Shown here: positions 37,101 to 47,271 of the stretch, one piece after another
Layout: the number at the start of each line of letters is the position of its first letter
How positions within the stretch are numbered: position 1 is the first letter of the stretch
Origin: Strongylocentrotus purpuratus
Taxonomy: Eukaryota; Echinodermata; Echinoidea; Camarodonta; Strongylocentrotidae
Reading direction: 5' to 3'
Assembly (NCBI RefSeq): GCF_000002235.5
Contig: NW_022145613.1
Coordinates: 15,639,883 to 15,703,882, forward strand
Length of the DNA stretch: 64,000 nucleotides
The notes under the pieces: model-generated
What the model was told of the DNA's origin: nothing
The model's database searches: none
The model's input: only the letters and a program-made list of their open reading frames with translations
Position numbers and translations under genes: made by a program

Positions 37101-39520
37101 TTGTGGGTTATGGATGTAGACAAATGCTCATGTATCCTTTACAGCTTTACTATGTTATTACCAAAGAAGTAAAAATGCCAGTCAGTCACTCAATAGTGTC
37201 TGACAGTGAAGTCTAGCAAGAAAACGGGTTTCCTTGCATAATTTGAATATTAGGACACTGCTAACGTTTACATTTTACAGATAGGACATTCATGACTTAT
37301 TCATAATTACTGCAAAGTTCTACAGAATTTGATGTTGGCTGCAAAAGGGACATAGTATCTTTAAGTATAATATGAATTTTATAGTTATCCCATCTGTCTG
37401 TGTAAAACCTAATGCCAAATTCAGTTAAATCGCCTGATCATGATCGAATGCTTCAAAAGTGTTCGGGGCCTGCGCAGAGCGATTTATCAAATGTTCTTGT
37501 CTTTTGGGGGGTAATGTATTTAAAATATTTTCAGGAAATAAAAAAGATATAAAAATGTGCAAGATGACACAATAGAAAAACAAAGAAGTAGCATTTTATG
37601 AACTTTAAAGATAAAGGTGAGTTCTAGTCATCCGATTGCATTGTGAAAGAAAAGGTGTGGAATGGATCAGAAAAGGTTGATCATGTGGAACTCACTTTTA
37701 TCTTTAACTAATTTCATCGATATTTTGTAACAATTTTGAATTTAATTTTCAGACGATCATTTTTTGTATTGATTTAATTCTTGTAAAGGCCTGATTTACT
37801 TATAAGTAGTTCTATTTAATTTTCAATCTGTTTCAATTCAGTGTCCGCGACTTAAATTGTTATTCCTTAAAGTCTATTATAAACGACTGATGTGGAATTC
37901 TAGTTGATGCAACCTTTCGAGAAAATCACCCCCCCCCACCCGCTTATCCTGAAAGGAAAGCGAGAGAGGCTTTCGAAAGGGTGCTTTGAGCGCACCACAA
38001 CGCACCGCGCTGCACAGCACCCTTTCGGCATAATACCCCCTTTACATACGCGGATTTTTCTTACGAGACATTACGGATCGCCAATTAGAAGTCAATCGCA
38101 AGCATCCGTAAATAACTTGCTGGTATCCGTAAATAACTCGTCACAACTCGCAACAACTCGTAGACACTCTTAAGCATCCATGAAAGGAGAGGCAATTTTT
38201 GTTTACATGTCAAAAATCTTCTTACGATTTCCCACGGATTGATTTGTCCGTAAATAGCTCGTAAATAGCTCGTAACAATCCGTAATCATCCGTAAACTGC
38301 TCGCAAGAATCTGGCACAGTCACACGGCCACTTACGGTAGCTGCGGATGCTTACGGATAAAAGTCCGTAAGCATCCGCAAGGATCCGTATCATCCGTAAG
38401 CATCCGTATCCATCCGTAATTCAATCCGCAGGATCCGCAGACATACGCAGATCCGCAGCGGAATTTTGAAAATCTCAAAATTTTGCTGCGGATGAAATAT
38501 ACGTAAGCATCCGCAGAATATACGTTATCCATACGTAAAATACGTTATCCAAATATACGCAGGCATCCGCAGGTCCGTAACATGGCCGTGTGTTGTAACG
38601 GTTCGTTACGGTTAGTTTACAATTTGTTTACGGATTAGTTACGGATTATTGCGAGCAGTTTACGAATAGGTACGTGTGCTTACGTGTTGTTTACGATTTT
38701 AGGTGTAGTTACGAGTACTTTACTATTCTTTACATATACTTTACATATGCTTACGAACTGCTTACGAATTGGGGAAAGGTATTAAAGCTGCAAATTCGAA
38801 CGCTTCATTTTCAGTTGATATTTTTTGGTTAAAAATCGTAAGGACTCGTAACTATTCGTAACAACACGTAAACAGGTTGTAACTAACACGTTAGTTGCTC
38901 GTAGTTATCCGTGACAACTCGTAACAAATCGTGAACTGTTGCCGTTAATACATCGTAATAACTCGTAATAATCCGTAATAAACCGCAAAAAGCTCGTAAT
39001 AACTTTGAAACCGGTCGTAAAAGTGGCCAAAATCGTAAGGATCCGTGAAAGATCCGTGAATTTGTGCGATCCGCAAGGACTCGTAAGAAAAATCCGTGTA
39101 TGTGGAAATGGGATTATGCAATAAGTGTTTAAATGTTAGCACATTTGACAGGTAGATGAGCGGAACTATTAAAAGCCATTGCGAAAGTGTTAATCATGTA
39201 TGGAACAATAATATTGCATACTCCGAAGAAGAAAAATAATAATGGCGACTTACCAGAACACTGGCCCAAATTCCCATGGCGACATAGCCTGCTTCGGTGC
39301 CAAGAACCAACTCGGCAATGGCGACGACGATGCTCCCAATGCCGAGGCACAGCTGTAGCCAACCAGTCGCTCTCCCGGCAGCTCCGTTAAACTTCTGCGA
39401 CACACCAATCGATGAGTTAGGGTTCTGCACCGGAGTGGCATAGCTGGCTGGAGCGGGCTGTTGGATGTAGACAGTCTGGCCCGGGATTCCGGGCTGGGTG
39501 GGATAAGACGTGGCCTGCAT
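31163..39520 (-). CDS. MS4A/CD20-like four-span membrane protein, gene B (complete visible coding set)
   Basis: Exons are 39254-39520, 36267-36323, 35752-35889, 34445-34579, 32914-32950 and 31163-31410. They total 882 nt, or 293 residues plus TAA, a usual size for MS4A proteins. Approximate spans are TM1 53-73, TM2 81-101, TM3 109-135 and TM4 162-183, with both ends predicted cytoplasmic as in the family. Cysteines cluster just after TM4 (182-189). The tail carries PPTY at 224-227, a PPxY motif of the kind bound by WW-domain proteins, and five 8-residue repeats of the form GAPYNQxx at 242-281. All junctions are GT-AG and in phase. TTAA- and CCGTAA-type elements sit in intron 1, an L2/CR1 LINE piece in intron 4, and a LINE relic lies about 70 bp upstream of the first visible exon. 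Start choice: the first ATG in that exon; an upstream, probably noncoding exon is likely. Function is not known; a plasma-membrane channel-like or signalling role is inference from the family. Confidence 0.87.
31202..31321 (-). repeat. Coding minisatellite, five 24-bp units (tail of gene B)
   Basis: Five in-frame 24-nt units code APY(N/T)Q-type octapeptides in the tail exon. Gene C has six units. Confidence 0.85.
33230..33360 (-). repeat. Interspersed repeat with tRNA-like B box, intron 4 of gene B
   Basis: Orthologous to 690-860; here the B box reads GGATTCGAGCC. Confidence 0.35.
33660..34195 (-). mobile_element. CR1/L2-type LINE 3' fragment in intron 4 of gene B
   Basis: Same insertion as at 1150-1600 but less deleted. 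The minus strand reads VNGVAPNYLQHLV, RSLRSSHQHLL and AFSAAAHSLWNSLPFNLR, the usual end of a CR1/L2 ORF2. Shared with gene A and absent from gene C, it marks A and B as sister copies. Confidence 0.7.
37609..37703. mobile_element. 95-bp TTAA-flanked MITE in intron 1 of gene B
   Basis: TTAA at 37605-37608 and 37704-37707. Inverted ends AGATAAAGGTGAGTTC and, reversed, AGATAAAAGTGAGTTC. Genes A (about 5120) and C (about 62230) lack it at the matching place. Confidence 0.75.
38035..39105. mobile_element. CCGTAA-dense element in intron 1 of gene B
   Basis: About 1.07 kb with inverted ends (ACATACGCGGATTTTTCTTA and, reversed, ACATACACGGATTTTTCTTA) and several dozen 6-10-bp words of the forms TCCGTAA, CTCGTAA and CATCCGCA. 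Orientation changes between zones: forward at 38060-38580, reverse at 38590-38770, forward again to the end. Genes A and C lack it. The pattern fits a non-autonomous transposon made largely of subterminal motifs. No protein. Confidence 0.65.
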
Positions 39521-39609
39521 AGCAGAGGTAACTTGCTGTGTAGGGTAAGAAGGTTTTGAAGGAAAATATTGATTAAGTCGCAATTATGTGAATAAGTCAT
39601 GTTAATATT

Positions 39610-41655
39610 ACAGAACATGCACGTAGTGTATGTTCGGCTGAGCAAATTACAACTTTGTTTAAACAATCTCTTAAATGAATTGACAGAGGAAGTTATCTAG
39701 CTTATTCCATTTAAATATGGAAGAAACAATTGGGCTACACTTAATAACAATCAGTGTGAAATCTAGGCACACGTAAACATCCACTGTCTATTTGCCTTGT
39801 AAGATGCTCATGTACATCATTATGATTGATTAAGCCTACCTGAAGGTAAGAAGGTACTAAGCTATGAACGCATTTATATATCATCATAACGCGACTTATT
39901 CTCAAACCGCTTGTCTAGTGTCATCCATTTAAGACTTGTGAACAAATCAGCCGACGGTGTGTCATATGTCTTGTTCAATATTATTCTTGCGGCCCTCTTT
40001 TGAATTTTTTGCAGCTTAGTTGTATGAGAATAAAATCTGTTCGAGAAATAATCAAAGGATTTTTTAGGCAAATAACTCTTTGCTCTCTTTATCATGCTAA
40101 TGTTTTTCTGGGTAACTTTACTTACGTTTTCAAATTGTTTAGACCAATTCAATTCTTCATCTATCAAAAGTCCTAAGCATTTGGTGAAATGAACTCTATT
40201 GATCAAATTGACATTTAATGAAATGGTGAAAGATTCAATTTTCTTGAGATTAGCACGAGAGCCTATTAACATGACACAAGTTTTTTCAGTGTTAAGAACA
40301 AGACGATTTTCCTTAATCCATGCCATGACTCTGTTTAATGCAATAGTTAATTTTTCTTCCACAACAGTTGCATCATTTGCACTGACGGTAAGTGTCGTAT
40401 CGTCAGCAAACATATATATGATACCTTCAGGAGTACATTCAGTACATTCAGGTAGACTATTTGTTATCAATATTCAACGACCATTGATTTACAAGTTTTG
40501 CAAGGGCAGTAGCTGTTGAATGTTAAGGTCTAAAACCAGACTGATTAGTAGTAATTGATTCTCGTCCAAGAATACACTGAGTTGTAGGTGGACGGCCCTT
40601 TCTATAATTTTACTCACGATAGGTAATATTGAAATGGGGCGGTAATTATTCAAAGAAGAAATATCTCCAGATTTTAATATTGGTACTACCCGAGCCATTT
40701 TCCATTCACGTGGAACAACTCCTGTAGACAGGGATTTGTTAATGATATCACAAAGAGACTCTGCGATAAAATTCTTCATCATCTTTAAAAGTTTACAGCT
40801 GATGTGATCTTCCCCAGCTGCTTTATCTATACTTAGATTATCAATCTGTTTAAATACAAAATTCTCAGTAATCAAATTCAAATTAAATTGCGAATGAGTT
40901 GGACCAATATTATTGTCCTCGTCTACTCTCAGTTGAGATGTATTACTTCGCAGGTCCTTTGTAATCTTAGTAGCATTAGAAATGAAAAAGTCATTAAAAG
41001 CTTCAGCAATATTTGCATTGTCTGACACATTAGCACCATCAACATTTATGCTGTTGGGAGAAATAGGTAATGACTAATAGGCACAAGGTTTCTCAAGCAT
41101 CTCCACATTTGGTTACTATTGTTATGATTTTGCGAGATCTGGTCCGCATTATATTCTCTTTTTCTTTTCCTCATGAAATGAATAACTGTATTCTTTAGAT
41201 ATTTGAAGGTGTCCCAAAGATCATCACTTTTGTTAGCTTCAGCAGCTTTGAGAACTTTATCACGTTCTGTCATAAGCTTAACAATCTCGTCAGATATCCA
41301 TGGACATGCCTTTTTTCTTATCCGCTTTTTACATACTGATACAGTATGTGCTTGTTGATTATATTATTTTTTAATAAACCAATAACATCAAATGATGCAT
41401 TTCTCAGAAGTAATCTAAGTTCGTCAATCTTAGCAACTAAGCTATGAATATTCAAATGAGCAAATGTTAAGCCCCTGTTTCTAAACGGAGGAACTGAACC
41501 AACTTTTAACTGTTTAATGTTACTTTTATTCAGTTCATGAGATTGTTCCTGAAGATTATGATGTAGTATGCCAGTACCAGAGACAGAGTTTATCTGCATG
41601 TTGCCATGACGAGACGTAGATGCTCGTGCCACCCCTGATCAGCTTTTGACAGTGG
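39610..41655 (-). mobile_element. CR1/Jockey-type LINE, internally deleted relic upstream of gene B
   Basis: In order on the minus strand: endonuclease N-terminus (LTFAHLNIHSLVAKIDELRL, 41632-41380), then a jump to the linker (ACPWISDEIVKLMTERDKVL), the RT fingers (KAAGEDHISCKLLK, NNYRPISILPIVSKIIER), a second jump, the RT catalytic motif (FADDTT, about 40400), thumb (NWSKQFENVSKVTQKN), and the C-terminal end (IQKRAARIILNK; frame shifted at about 39880, then LVPSYLQVGL). Most of the endonuclease and about 100 residues of the RT palm are deleted, so it cannot be autonomous. Its 3' end lies about 70 bp from the gene B first visible exon. Confidence 0.82.
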
Positions 41656-41656
41656 A

Positions 41657-42770
41657 AGCATCTCTGAAGGGTCCCATTTAAATAAATGATAAGTATCACC
41701 ATTAAATTGAGGTCGTGATTTTATCCATGTCCGCCTACCGGTCAATATTTTTTTAAAAAGATGCCCGCTTGCCCCGGGTAACGTGCCGCATACAAAAATC
41801 CTGAGATCCCTAATGGTTTACGTGTAAAAAGTTTCTTTGTGTAAGCGCGGATATCATACAGTGATTTTGCGATTTGAACGCTAATTTCTGGGTTTTTAAT
41901 TGCTGAGAACCCAATTGGTTTACGTTTAAAAAGTTCCTTTGTTGTACATCATGCCGATAACCCATCGGAGCGCGCCTCGGGGTCAGTTTAGGATGTAACG
42001 TCCCCCTGAGCCTTCAGAAACAGCGATGCCTCTCATAGCAGTCAATATATTTATAATATCAAATAATCCTAGTACACAATGCCCCCCCCCCCCCGACTCC
42101 GGGGTCGGAATGACCGCATGAGTGTTTCCAAAATGTCCGGTAAATGGGGTACTTTTCACGCACCAAAGTCCGGCTCGTACATACACAAAAAAGACTTTAC
42201 ACACCGGACTTATGGGGTGTTTTCAAAAGGAGGGAACACGCATATGCGTACCCTTAATAACACTGAGTGTGTGTGGGAGGGGGGGGGGGCGAAACACAAT
42301 ACAATTGTCCCATGCGGAAATGTCAATGAAAGATAAAATGTTTCATCATCTCTAATTATAGCAAATGGCGTCATAGTGCGTTGCCACCGTACTAAGACGT
42401 ATGTATGCATTTATAATGAGTGCGCAAGTAAATTAGAGTGTACTCAGAAGAGAAGGGTACAATAAAATGTAATGTTTGTTCTTGAATCCAAAATAATGTG
42501 CATAAACAGTATGGAGAGAGGGGGAGAGAGAGAGAGAGAGAGAGCATGAGAGAGAAGGGGGTGGCAACATTTTACTGGCAATACAAACAAGTTTCATAAT
42601 CTTCATAAAATTTAGAGTCCTATGTCTTTGAACGAAACTCTGTATGCTTACAGAGGCAGAACTTTGTACCGTTTTAGGTCAACCTAAACACAATTAACTG
42701 CAATAAACGGGGTATGCACACTCATATAATTCACTTCCATATCAACAATGGATCATTTATAATACGTAAT
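41657..42770. repeat. Duplicated intergenic block, unit 2, first local copy
   Basis: Matches 12995-14180 in unit 1 and, with deletion of the G-run patch, 42920-43670 in unit 2. The junction near 42770 is followed by a short unique stretch. Confidence 0.65.
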
Positions 42771-42829
42771 AAAATATAATCATCTATATACAATTCAGAA
42801 TCATCAATCATGGAGTCGCAAAATGTTTC

Positions 42830-43680
42830 ATTTAAACCAATAACATCAAATGATGCAATTCTCAGAAGTAATCTAAGTTCGTCAAATGAGCAAATGTTAA
42901 GCCCCTGTTTCTAAACGGGTAACGTGCCGCATACAAAAATCCTGAGATCCCTAATGGTTTACGTGTAAAAAATTTCTTTGGGTGAGCGCGGATATCATAC
43001 AGTGATTCTGCGATTTGAACGCTAATTTCTGGTTTTTTAAGTGCTGAGAACCCAATTGGTTTACGTTTAAAAAGTTCCTTTGTTATACATCATGCCGATA
43101 ACCCATCGGAGCGCGCCTCGGGGTCAGTTTAGGATGTAGCGTCCCCCTGAGCCTTCAGAAACAGCGATGCCTCTCATAGCAGTCAATAATATCAAATATT
43201 CCTAGCACACAATGCAACTGGTCCATGAGGAAATGTTAACAAAAAAAAATGTTACATCATCTCTAATTATAGCAAATGCCGTCATAGTGCGTTGCCGTCG
43301 TAGTGAGACGTATGTATGCATTCATAATGATTGCGCAAGTGAACTCGACTGTACTAATAAGAGAAGGATACAATGAAATGTATTGTTTGTTCTTGAATCC
43401 AAAATAATGTGCATAAACAGTATGGAGGGAGAGAGAGCGAGAGAGCATGGGAGATAAGGGGATGGAAACAATTTACTGACAATACAAAAAGTTGTGTAAC
43501 CTTAATATAATCTTCATAGAATTTGAAGTCCTATGTCTTTGAACAAAACTTTGTATGCTTAAGAGGCAGAACTTTGTACCATTTGAGGTCAACCTAAACA
43601 CAATTACCTGCAATAAACGGGGTATGCACACTCATATAATTCACTTTCATATTAACAATGGATCATTTATAATACGTCTA
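42830..43680. repeat. Second local copy carrying a LINE scrap
   Basis: 42830-42918 copies LINE sequence from about 41380-41490, fused to the block that starts near 41777. The local duplication therefore took place after the LINE had inserted and been deleted. Confidence 0.7.
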
Positions 43681-44690
43681 TCGTTTATACCAATGTGTGG
43701 GAAGTAAAGAAATGGAAACTTCGTGACATGAATATACGACGTATGGTTTAACAACTCGTGATTGCGATAAGAAAGATGGCGGATATCTACTTGCATACCA
43801 TGTTTAACCGTAGGCTTATGAGGCGATGGAGGGCCTTGCCACCGCAATATATTGAGAAAATAAAGATCAACATGTTCTTTTCATGTTCTTTCATCTGTTG
43901 CTCATGATTGTTCTTCCAAAAGAATTTTTTTATTTTTTTTCGTTTTCATTTCATTTTTATTATCCTTGTTTTATTTTCTGTGATTTCCGTTTATACCACT
44001 TGGTCTCAATGTTTCGTTTTGTCTGTTCACGGTCTTCAATGCTTAAAAGTAGTTACTTTCTCGGTGATGAATAGTAAGACAAAATTTAAACCAACAAGAC
44101 ATTCTAGATTGATCGGCTACACAATGTCAGTGCTTTTATTATTACATTTCATTATTTATTATTTCAGAATTTCAAAGAACTTGATATGTTGAATAAGTAA
44201 TAATTGTTCAGAGTTAAAAGAAGCTACATTAGAGTTAGCATGGTTCAGGATGGATGCTCCCCGGTTCAGAATATTGTGTAAAAATATAAGGAAAATTTAA
44301 AAGACCAGGATGTCAACAAATCCCCATAATTCTACTTATATTGAACCACGGGGAGGTGCCTACCATTCAAACACCGAAATTGATAAATTGAACATACTTT
44401 GATCTCCAAACAATATGAAAAACATATGAAAACAACAACAGTGAGTTGAATAGTAGACAAAAAAAGCAAGAAATGCATTCGTGTACAGTAAGGAAATAGG
44501 AAATGCTTATTGCTATATATAATTTTCTTGTAAAATAAAAAACCTAACTCTACTCAATGAAAGGATGACCAAAAGGGTGCTGATATGACTCTACTGACAA
44601 ATTTAAATGAAATCTAATAACATTTTATACAGTCATAATTGAGTGAGTAATATTTTCGGCGTTTGGGCGTTAATAACTTCCTACACACCC
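43680..44690. other. Duplicated intergenic DNA, no gene seen
   Basis: Continues the unit 1 match (14180-14720 and 15470-16250) up to the 6.7-kb insert. Confidence 0.5.
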
Positions 44691-44774
44691 TTAGAGCGGC
44701 AAGGGGTGGAGGCATCTACCAAAAAAGGTAAAATTAACGCGTTTTACACGTTTTTTTCCCCAAGGGTGGGGGGG

Positions 44775-44897
44775 GGGGCCGGGCCGCGTCTTATTTTTTC
44801 GTACCACGGCGAGCCCGGATTCCTGTTTTATCATGAATATTCATTAGGCAGGGCCGGGGAAAGTCTCGATTCTCTTGAATATTCATGTATGATCGAG
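44775..44897 (+). repeat. Left inverted terminal repeat of the 6.7-kb segment
   Basis: GC-rich outer part, then paired AATATTCAT words; the inner edge has GGCATGCGCAGC, an NRF1-like half site. Confidence 0.7.
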
Positions 44898-44999
44898 GCA
44901 TGCGCAGCATCGAATATCGTGTGTAACAAGTACGTTGGATTAATGGCAGGCCTATAATATGACATAGAAAAGCAATGTCATGGTCATTTAGATAATACA

Positions 45000-45950
45000 G
45001 TCATAAATGCTGTGTTTAATTACTAGTAAATGCCAAAATGTCAGTATCGGTAGACAAGATATATAGCATATATTTCAAGTAAGAGTCTTGATAGGCAATT
45101 TGTGAGTAGCCTAGGCCTACTTTTCTGAGATTAATGGGAGTCTAGTTCTTTTCATGAATTGGTAAATAATCAGTTCTAGGTTTGCTTTTTAAATATTACA
45201 AGCAGAGGTTGCATTATGGTATTGAATATGTGATACAGTATTATAAACTGTATAAAATAGATAACAAGAATAGGCCTACATACGGACATTTATCAAAAAT
45301 AAAATACTTGTGTATTGCACTTAAATTATTTCTATGATCAATGCTCACTTAACTGCATAAGGAAGAAAAGGAAGAAAGAAAAATGGGATTAGAAAGAAGA
45401 ATAACAAAGTTAAAAAGTAACATATATATAAATAATAAATGAATGGAAGAAATAAAGAATACGGAATAGATACCAAGGAAGAAAGAAATAAATTGCAAGA
45501 AAATTGAAATGAAAAGAAGACAAAAGAAAAAGGGAAAGGAGCAAGATAATATTGATACCATATCTTCAATCTTGTTTTCTTTTATCTTGCCTCTTGTTTT
45601 TGTTTAGGCCTAGCTACCATTTTTTCCTTTCCTTTCTCTTTTTCTCTTAAAAGTTCTCTTTGGTTTCTTTCTAAAATAATGAGGGAAGGGGGGGGGGGGG
45701 GGGGGGACTCGATGATAATTCATCATTTGAAGGTTTACAATGTGAAGTCCACGAGTTATATGCACCCACTGAAGAAAATCCATGTACAGGGTTGCTGCAG
45801 GAACCCCAGCACCCACAGATCCCACGCATGATGAGACAAACTCGAGAGAAAAATACACATTCTTTCACATACATTGAAGAAAAAAAAGAAGAAAACAAAT
45901 CCAAGATCGGTTGAACTCTTTTTGACCCCTCCCCAGGACGTCGATCAATT
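45000..45950. other. Interior of the 6.7-kb segment, no gene seen
   Basis: AT-rich, with a GA-rich patch (45355-45540) and a long G-run at about 45688. Confidence 0.4.
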
Positions 45951-46019
45951 ACATGTATGTGCCCCCCCCCCCCCAAACTCTGGCTACAGCCCTGGCGATA
46001 ATTACCCACTATTCAAATC

Positions 46020-46265
46020 TGACAGGTGCCCCTTTTTCTTCAACAAATGCCCCTTTAACTTCATAATAAGTGCCACTGTTCCATTTTCATAAGTGCCCCT
46101 TGTGATATCTGATAAAAGCCCTTTCATTTTTTTTTACTTTGACACGCGTCCCCTTAAACTTTCTAACAAGTGCCCTTTTACCTTTTGATATGTGCCCCTT
46201 TCCCTGTTTAATAGGAGCCCCAACCCCAACCCTTTCTCATAAATGCCCCTTTGACACATGCCCCC
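46020..46265. repeat. AAGTGCCCC-type array, short copy
   Basis: About ten degenerate units of 20-30 bp on the word GTGCCCCTTT, in the same orientation as the larger array at 49117-50436. Confidence 0.65.
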
Positions 46266-46559
46266 TTTTCCTTTTTTTATAATTCCCCTTTTCTCTCTTT
46301 CTCTGTCTTTCGAAAACTATCTTCTGCAAGGTTTGTTCTCTTGACTGAGCAACCTGTTGCAATTCCTTTCTGTCTCACTTTCAGTCGTACTTGTTGCCAC
46401 TCATTTGCATTCACTCGTTATCAACTACCATCAACCATTCCATATTCACTCCATTACTGTCCACATTTCAATTTCATTCTCTTCACTCTCCCTTTTTGCA
46501 GCCTTTCCAGGAGCTTTGCTAGAAGTAGAACATTTTTAATGTAGAGGCCAGAGAAACCG

Positions 46560-47265
46560 GAAAGTATGTTAATCATTTTATTCAAATATCTAACTTGAAA
46601 AAAAGGAAAGTGAAACATTGTTTAATTACAATATATTGACATAATTTTGTTAAAGAAAAAATTTGAATTTAACACTGGAAATTTGTAATTGGTTTGCCAA
46701 AAAAAACACACACACTCAAAACACAACAGTGGTACCAGGGTTTTTGTTAGGAGGCCCATGTACTGTATAATTTTTATTATTAAGAATAGTTTTCTCTTTT
46801 TTATTAATTTGACATTGGCATACCGTAAATTTCACCAGGAACCCCCCCCCCCCCCTCCCGACACTGCCATTACTTCTACCAACAGTAATGGTATAATTCA
46901 AAATTTCACTTTCTAAATCCTTCTAATATAAACATATAATCATATTTGTACAGAGGATAAGATAAGAGGATAGCAAGCCCCCCCCCCCCCACTCCCTGTT
47001 TTCTTTAGTTGGGAAGCATCGAAACATAATTCTATAAAAGCTACAAGTTTGGATACGAAAGGCAATGAGGATTAGCAGTTTCCATATTTAATGCATTTAG
47101 AGTGTTGTCTTTCAAACCTTCTTACATACAATACTTGAAGTAGCAATAATTTCATAATCTACAAAACTTCCCATACAGAAGTCCATAGAGGTAAATGAAT
47201 TTTAACATGTATAATTATAATCAAAATATCATTGATTAATTCAATCTTTGATATAGACTGATAGA
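46560..47265. other. Interior of the 6.7-kb segment, AT-rich, no gene seen
   Basis: Two C-runs (about 46843 and 46980); nothing else recognised. Confidence 0.4.
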
Positions 47266-47271
47266 CCTTTA

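Noticed and set aside
38332-38532. Small open frame in the CCGTAA element
   Set aside because: Arises from the repeated words; no start context or conserved residues.
39254-39520. IFITM/dispanin or claudin as the family of genes A-C
   Set aside because: Four evenly spaced spans, the K-N-T-C end of TM2 and the short loops fit MS4A/CD20 better; no claudin W-x-x-C-C and no CD225 pattern is visible.
44643-44957. 104-codon plus-strand frame
   Set aside because: Crosses the left inverted terminal repeat border and is not kept in the right repeat.
45787-45992. Possible small hAT element (CAGGGTTGCTGCAG ... CTACAGCCCTG)
   Set aside because: Ends match only in part and no 8-bp target repeat could be found.
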